From an uncultured Collinsella sp. (GTDB lineage Bacteria; Actinomycetota; Coriobacteriia; Coriobacteriales; Coriobacteriaceae), in contig CABUBH010000002.1 in the NCBI GenBank assembly GCA_902489775.1, positions 22,171 through 86,170 on the forward strand: a stretch of DNA of 64,000 bases, in the 5' to 3' direction. A program made the position numbers and the translations under genes. Of the stretch, positions 61,733 through 64,000 are shown piece after piece (positions within the stretch are counted from its first letter, which is position 1; each line of letters starts with the position of its first letter). The notes under the pieces are model-generated. The model was not told the origin of the DNA. It did not search any database and saw nothing but the letters and a program-made list of their open reading frames with translations.

Positions 61733-62371
61733 ATGGCGTTCGACTTTAAGAAGGAATGCAAGGAGCTCTACAAACCTGCAAGCAAGCCGAGTATCGTAAC
61801 TGTCCCGCCTATGAGCTACGTTGCCGTTCGCGGAAAGGGCGACCCAAATACCGAAGGTGGCGAGTATCAAAACGCCCTGCCGCTGCTTTACGGCATCGCC
61901 TATACCGTCAAGATGTCGAAGAAAGGCTCAAGGAGTATCGAGGGCTATTTCGACTTTGTGGTACCGCCGCTCGAGGGTTTCTGGTGGCAAGACTCCCCGA
62001 GCGGCGACATCGATTATGTACGCAAGGACGATTTCAACTTTATCTCGTGCATTCGCCTGCCCGATTTCGTCAGCCGAGATGATTTTGACTGGGCAGTCGC
62101 GGAGGCCACGACCAAAAAGAAACTGGACTTTTCCGCCGTCGAGCTGCTTAAAGTTGACGAGGGTCTCTGCGTTCAATGCATGCACACCGGGCCCTACGGC
62201 AACGAACCGGCGACCGTAAACGCTATGCATGAATACACGGCCGAGCAGGGCTATGTTCCCGACTTCTCAGACACCCGTTTACATCACGAAATCTATCTCT
62301 CCGATCCGCGCAAATGTGCACCGGAGAAACTTAAGACTGTGGTTCGTCATCCTATCAAGCGCGCCGAATAG
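61733..62371 (+). CDS. GyrI-like domain protein, SOS-associated
   Basis: 212 residues. Two-repeat GyrI/SbmC-like fold: PPMSYVAVRGKGDPNTEGGE, then VVPPLEGFWWQ in the first half; VDEGLCVQCMHTGPYGNEPA, MHEYTAEQGYVPDF and HHEIYLSDPRK in the second. E. coli SbmC (GyrI) binds gyrase or small ligands and is part of the SOS regulon; here a perfect LexA box lies upstream, so the regulatory link is repeated independently. AAGGCGG is six bases before the ATG. Other members act as small-molecule hydrolases; substrate unknown. Confidence 0.85.
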   Translation: MAFDFKKECKELYKPASKPSIVTVPPMSYVAVRGKGDPNTEGGEYQNALPLLYGIAYTVKMSKKGSRSIEGYFDFVVPPLEGFWWQDSPSGDIDYVRKDDFNFISCIRLPDFVSRDDFDWAVAEATTKKKLDFSAVELLKVDEGLCVQCMHTGPYGNEPATVNAMHEYTAEQGYVPDFSDTRLHHEIYLSDPRKCAPEKLKTVVRHPIKRAE

Positions 62372-62542
62372 CATGGAGCGTCATTTCACGCGCTAGGTTT
62401 TAAGCCAGTCAACCAGCCGCCACCTAGGCCGTCCGGTAATTATCCTGACGCGGCCCGTCGCATCTTATAAGTTTGTTTTGCTAAAGCTGGAAAGCCTCTC
62501 AACGATGCGCAACTCCAGCTCTTTTTCTATCAAGAGGCTTAA

Positions 62543-62880
62543 ATGAAATGCCGGAAGTCGCGGATATCCATCAACGAACAAATAGCACTATTGACAGAAA
62601 GCAAGGGTCTTAAGTGCTCTGATCAAAGCGAACTCGGGCGAGCTTTGGTCGAAGTCGGCCACTACAGACTGTCGGCCTACTGGTTTCCCTATAAAACCAA
62701 ATGCAAGTCCGGGATTACCATCTTTCGCGAAGGCACAACATTCGAAACCATCATCTACACGTATGAATTTGACCGAGCCCTCCGGCAGTTAATGTTTGAT
62801 GCGGTCGGCAGAATTGAGATCTACCTCAGAAGCAGAATTGCCTATCTTGCCTCTGAGGAACGCGGACCTTTCTGTTACCC
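62543..62880 (+). pseudogene. 5' part of an Abi_2 (AbiD/F-type) gene, truncated
   Basis: The first ~112 codons match the Abi_2 family of abortive-infection proteins: SINEQIALLTESKGLKCSD, LVEVGHYRLSAYWFPYK, FEFDRALR-like YEFDRALRQLMFDAVGRIEI, YLRSRIAYLASEERGPFCY. Full-length relatives are ~300 residues. After about YPD the frame continues to 62992 as low-complexity, non-family sequence (CPSRFAPRWDTPPS), and the same DNA in another phase encodes a ClC-channel end. The gene is thus truncated by a junction near 62880. Confidence 0.75.
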
Positions 62881-63105
62881 AGATGTCGCCATAACGAGGC
62901 TCAACTCGGCATGTCCATCGCGCTTTGCGCCGCGCTGGGATACGCCGCCGTCTTTGACAGCGCCACCAATACGCTGCTCGCGCCGATCCTGATTGACTGC
63001 GGAGTCTTCGGCTTTGGCGGCTTGCCGATGTTCTTTATTGTCTGCGTCGTGGCTTACCTGTTCAACATGGATAAGTCGATCTACGCCCTGCAAGAACGAA
63101 CGTAG
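62881..63105 (+). pseudogene. C-terminal fragment of a ClC-type chloride channel gene
   Basis: Continuous codons from about 62887 to 63105 give NEAQLGMSIALCAALGYAAV, FDSATNTLLAPILID, VFGFGGLPMFFIVCVVAYLF and NMDKSIYALQ, the last two helices and tail typical of ClC/voltage-gated chloride channel proteins. The remaining ~350 residues are missing. Its left boundary coincides with the break in the Abi_2 gene, so a deletion or recombination joined two unrelated genes. Confidence 0.7.
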
Positions 63106-63132
63106 ATAGATGTCCAAGCAGGTGATCTCAAC

Positions 63133-63272
63133 CGGAAACGGCGTCCCACTCTGAGGCTGTATTCCGGGACACGGTTTCCGCTTGGGACGTCATTCGGAAA
63201 GCGTGTCCCGCTTTAAAACGGAATTCCGGGACGTGGTTTCCGTCTGATCCTCCATTCGGAAAGCGCGTCCCG
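63133..63272. repeat. five alternating 16-base units, ~31-base phase
   Basis: CGGAAASCGYGTCCC-type units at 63133, 63195 and 63257 alternate with inverted units CCGGGACRYGGTTTCCG at 63164 and 63226. Start-to-start distances are 31, 31, 31, 31. Intervening 14-15 bases are not conserved. Confidence 0.88.
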
Positions 63273-63311
63273 TTTTTTCAGGACGTCTTGGCTATGCAAA
63301 GTGCCCTGGCG

Positions 63312-63890
63312 CTATTCCTCGTACGCGCCCTCAAGCCGAAGCAGCCACTCCTTGCGATCGAGCCCGCCGGCATATCCGTTGAGCGAACCATCGGCGGCAA
63401 CTACGCGATGGCATGGCACGATAATCGAAATGGGGTTACGCGCAACCGCAGCCCCCACCGCGCGAGGAGATACAACGGGTGCCTCGTTTCCCGGCACATG
63501 ATGTCGAGCCGCAACACGCTGGGCGATCTCGCCATACGTAGCGACCTCGCCACGCGGGATAGAAAGCAGCTCAAACCAAACCTCGCGCTGAAACGCCGTG
63601 CCAATCAAATGCAACGGCGGCGTAAACCGAGGCTCCTGCCCCGCAAAATAAGCATTCAGCCAAGCCCATGAACGCTCAAGCACCGAAGAGGCCACACCAT
63701 TTGCCGGACTCACCGACGACATGCCACCGGTACCGGAAACCGCGTCGGCGCCTTCAACATGTTCGGAGTCTTCCCGGAGAAGCGTGGAACCAAAGTGCTC
63801 CTGCCCCTCAAACCAAAGCCCCGTCAGACCGCGGCCATCAGCGGCAAGCAAGATTTCGCCCAAAGGCGAGGCAAATGTCGTCGTGACCAC
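63312..63890 (-). CDS. ogt: methylated-DNA-protein cysteine methyltransferase
   Basis: 192 residues. Active site IIVPCHRVVAADG with the acceptor Cys; FQREVWFELLSIPRGEVATY and AVGAAVARNPIS form the DNA-binding helix-turn-helix and finger; NGYAGGLDRKEWLL is the closing motif. Repairs O6-alkylguanine by suicide transfer. A ~30-residue Ser/Gly-rich insert (about residues 40-68) is longer than in E. coli Ogt. Start GTG 63890 with AAAGGAG about seven bases upstream. Confidence 0.93.
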   Translation of the reverse strand: MVTTTFASPLGEILLAADGRGLTGLWFEGQEHFGSTLLREDSEHVEGADAVSGTGGMSSVSPANGVASSVLERSWAWLNAYFAGQEPRFTPPLHLIGTAFQREVWFELLSIPRGEVATYGEIAQRVAARHHVPGNEAPVVSPRAVGAAVARNPISIIVPCHRVVAADGSLNGYAGGLDRKEWLLRLEGAYEE

Positions 63891-63902
63891 CAGCGGCTCC
63901 TT

Positions 63903-64000
63903 TCAAAACTCCGCAACATAATACCGCGAATTGTGCAGACAACCCCAATCGACCCCAAAGTCACCCAAGGCAGCAAGCGCGACAGCGCCGCAGCTGCCGC
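63903..64000 (-). CDS. possible 3' end of a gene running off the right edge
   Basis: An open minus-strand frame enters from the edge and ends at TGA 63903-63905, 12 bases before the ogt start: ...LAALGDFGVDWGCLHNSRYY then VAEF. Too short to identify; the tight spacing to ogt would fit an operon. Confidence 0.3.
   Translation of the reverse strand, partial: GSCGAVALAALGDFGVDWGCLHNSRYYVAEF

Noticed and set aside
63133..63272. CRISPR array
   Set aside because: Alternating inverted 16-base units with 14-15 base gaps, no cas genes.
63921..64000. Plus-strand gene start at the right edge
   Set aside because: No start codon with ribosome site is visible; the minus-strand open frame ending at 63903 is the better, though weak, option.

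Overview
The window reads as chromosomal DNA of a gut Coriobacteriia, most likely a Collinsella. This is inferred from the high-GC coding style, the Asp23/AmaP envelope module, the giant 2-hydroxyacyl-CoA dehydratase-activase fusion, the amt-glnK pair and a dense set of small intergenic palindromes. No rRNA or tRNA gene was seen, so the taxonomy rests on gene content alone.

Layout. 1-9900 is core, almost all on the minus strand: a zinc-ribbon membrane protein cut by the window edge, YitT family, the Asp23-DUF2273-AmaP operon, YebC, a large polytopic membrane protein, Lgt, NifU-like, dCMP deaminase and CoaX. 10000-13700 holds an OPT transporter, a DUF389 protein and a small membrane-anchored hypothetical. 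14100-19320 is an AT-richer insert: a five-gene minus-strand RiPP-type operon (two tandem Cys-rich precursor peptides of 56 and 54 residues that a longer reading frame hides, a radical SAM/SPASM maturase, an ABC exporter, a CPBP-like membrane protein) with a divergent LysR regulator. It sits between a decayed fragment of the dehydratase gene (14185-14392) and the intact 1594-codon gene (19666-24450). 24460-32400 carries a TetR gene, a 41-residue toxin-like peptide gene, a HAD phosphatase, a TetR/MFS pair with two operators, glnK-amt, and an HD/CmpB pair. 32595-40418 carries a DXS-like synthase, an iron alcohol dehydrogenase, a polar amino-acid ABC transporter and a peptidase C26-type hydrolase. 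40531-43958 is a three-gene ABC-2 transporter plus an XRE/DUF2975 regulatory pair sharing TATCGTT sites. 44189-46449 is an HPt plus degenerate GGDEF-REC-HD-GYP phosphorelay. 46660-55744 includes a hydrolase, radical SAM protein, MetAP with SEC-C, 2-hydroxyacid dehydrogenase, RelB/PIN toxin-antitoxin pair, M18 aminopeptidase, Ntn hydrolase and phosphofructokinase. 56178-63905 includes an XRE membrane protein, an FtsX-type ABC system, a GyrI-like protein behind a perfect LexA box, a chimeric Abi/ClC gene remnant and an O6-alkylguanine methyltransferase.

The most interesting system is the RiPP-like cluster. The precursors share an M-[DE]-[WY]-I-Q start and Cys-rich cores; the radical SAM enzyme has nine C-terminal SPASM-type cysteines; maturase, exporter and CPBP genes overlap end to start; the LysR gene is transcribed away from the same spacer. 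A second theme is intergenic DNA: at least five classes of palindrome or alternating inverted-repeat arrays, several with regular 31- or 40-base phasing.
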